A stretch of 5,538 bases of DNA from Oscillospiraceae bacterium (lineage in GTDB: Bacteria > Bacillota > Clostridia > Oscillospirales > Ruminococcaceae), in the NCBI GenBank assembly GCA_015067375.1, contig SVMQ01000165.1:1-5538 (forward strand), in the 5' to 3' direction. A model generated the notes under the pieces. That model was not told the origin of the DNA and made no database searches. It worked only from the letters and a program-made list of their open reading frames with translations. Below are positions 5,439-5,538 of the stretch, in pieces. Position 1 is the first letter of the stretch; the number at the start of each line of letters is the position of its first letter. Position numbers and translations under genes: made by a program.

Positions 5439-5538
5439 ATGAGCAAGCTTAACAAGAAACACGTAGAAGACCTCGCAGTCAAGGGCAAGAAGGTACTCGT
5501 AAGAGTTGACTTCAACGTTCCCATGAAGGAAGGCAAGA
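5439..5538 (+). CDS. pgk: Phosphoglycerate kinase, N-terminal part (cut by window)
   Basis: The first 33 codons are present and the frame runs off the right edge; full-length enzymes have about 390-420 residues. The N-terminus reads [12 protein letters not shown] followed by [14 protein letters not shown] (residues 16-29), the near-universal Pgk signature in which the RVDFNVP strand carries residues that bind 3-phosphoglycerate. The enzyme transfers phosphate from 1,3-bisphosphoglycerate to ADP in cytoplasmic glycolysis. The start is set by the motif distance from the N-terminus and the AAAGGA site. The gene diverges from the ter cluster and has its own promoter candidate, so it is a chromosomal housekeeping neighbour with no evident functional link to it. 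There is no gapA fragment upstream, so pgk begins its own transcript here. Confidence 0.95.
   Translation, partial: MSKLNKKHVEDLAVKGKKVLVRVDFNVPMKEGK

Noticed and set aside
5336..5536. Minus-strand 66-codon frame over the pgk start and promoter
   Set aside because: It is antisense to the unmistakable Pgk N-terminus and covers its promoter; its hydrophobic look comes from AT-rich promoter DNA read in reverse.
1..5538. CRISPR arrays, tRNA/rRNA genes, insertion sequences or phage attachment sites
   Set aside because: No spaced direct repeats, RNA gene signatures, transposase frames or terminal inverted repeats were seen on either strand; coding sequence covers nearly the whole window.

Overview
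The window carries a compact minus-strand gene cluster, read right to left, and the start of one plus-strand housekeeping gene at its right edge. The six minus-strand genes make up most of a Ter (tellurium/stress response)-associated biosynthetic operon. In transcription order they are a TerD-family calcium-binding stress protein, an HpcH/HpaI-CitE-type C-C bond lyase, an ATP-grasp ligase, a class I SAM-dependent methyltransferase, a phosphoribosyltransferase with a C-terminal TRSP domain, and the N-terminal 210 codons of a StiP/PRTase_1-family protein that runs off the left edge. The plus-strand gene is pgk (phosphoglycerate kinase), of which only the first 33 codons are present.

Organism: strong AGGAGG-type ribosome binding sites, AT-rich intergenic DNA next to GC-rich third positions in coding DNA, sigmaA-like promoters and the Pgk N-terminus all suit a Gram-positive Firmicute. 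A gut/rumen Clostridia such as a Ruminococcus-like Oscillospiraceae is my best guess, but that is inference and not proven by the window.

Layout: 1-632 StiP-like (partial, minus); 629-1732 PRTase-TRSP (minus); 1738-2493 methyltransferase (minus); 2505-3512 ATP-grasp (minus); 3509-4486 HpcH/HpaI-like lyase (minus); 4503-4544 intrinsic terminator for minus-strand transcripts; 4571-5149 terD (minus); 5150-5438 divergent regulatory region with a terD promoter, a long interrupted hairpin and a pgk promoter; 5439-5538 pgk (plus, partial). Two junctions downstream of the terminator are 4-bp ATGA overlaps and the other two are gaps of 5 and 11 bases, so these five genes look translationally coupled.

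How the genes fit together: comparative genomics has proposed that the ATP-grasp, lyase, PRTase-TRSP and StiP/PRTase_1 genes linked to ter make a nucleoside-like small molecule as part of a stress response, with TerD as the metal-binding sensor/effector. The product and the reaction order are, to my knowledge, not biochemically established. The two features that stand out here are the methyltransferase embedded between the ATP-grasp and PRTase genes, which suggests a methylated variant of the metabolite, and the terminator between terD and the rest, which should give terD much higher expression than the enzymes.
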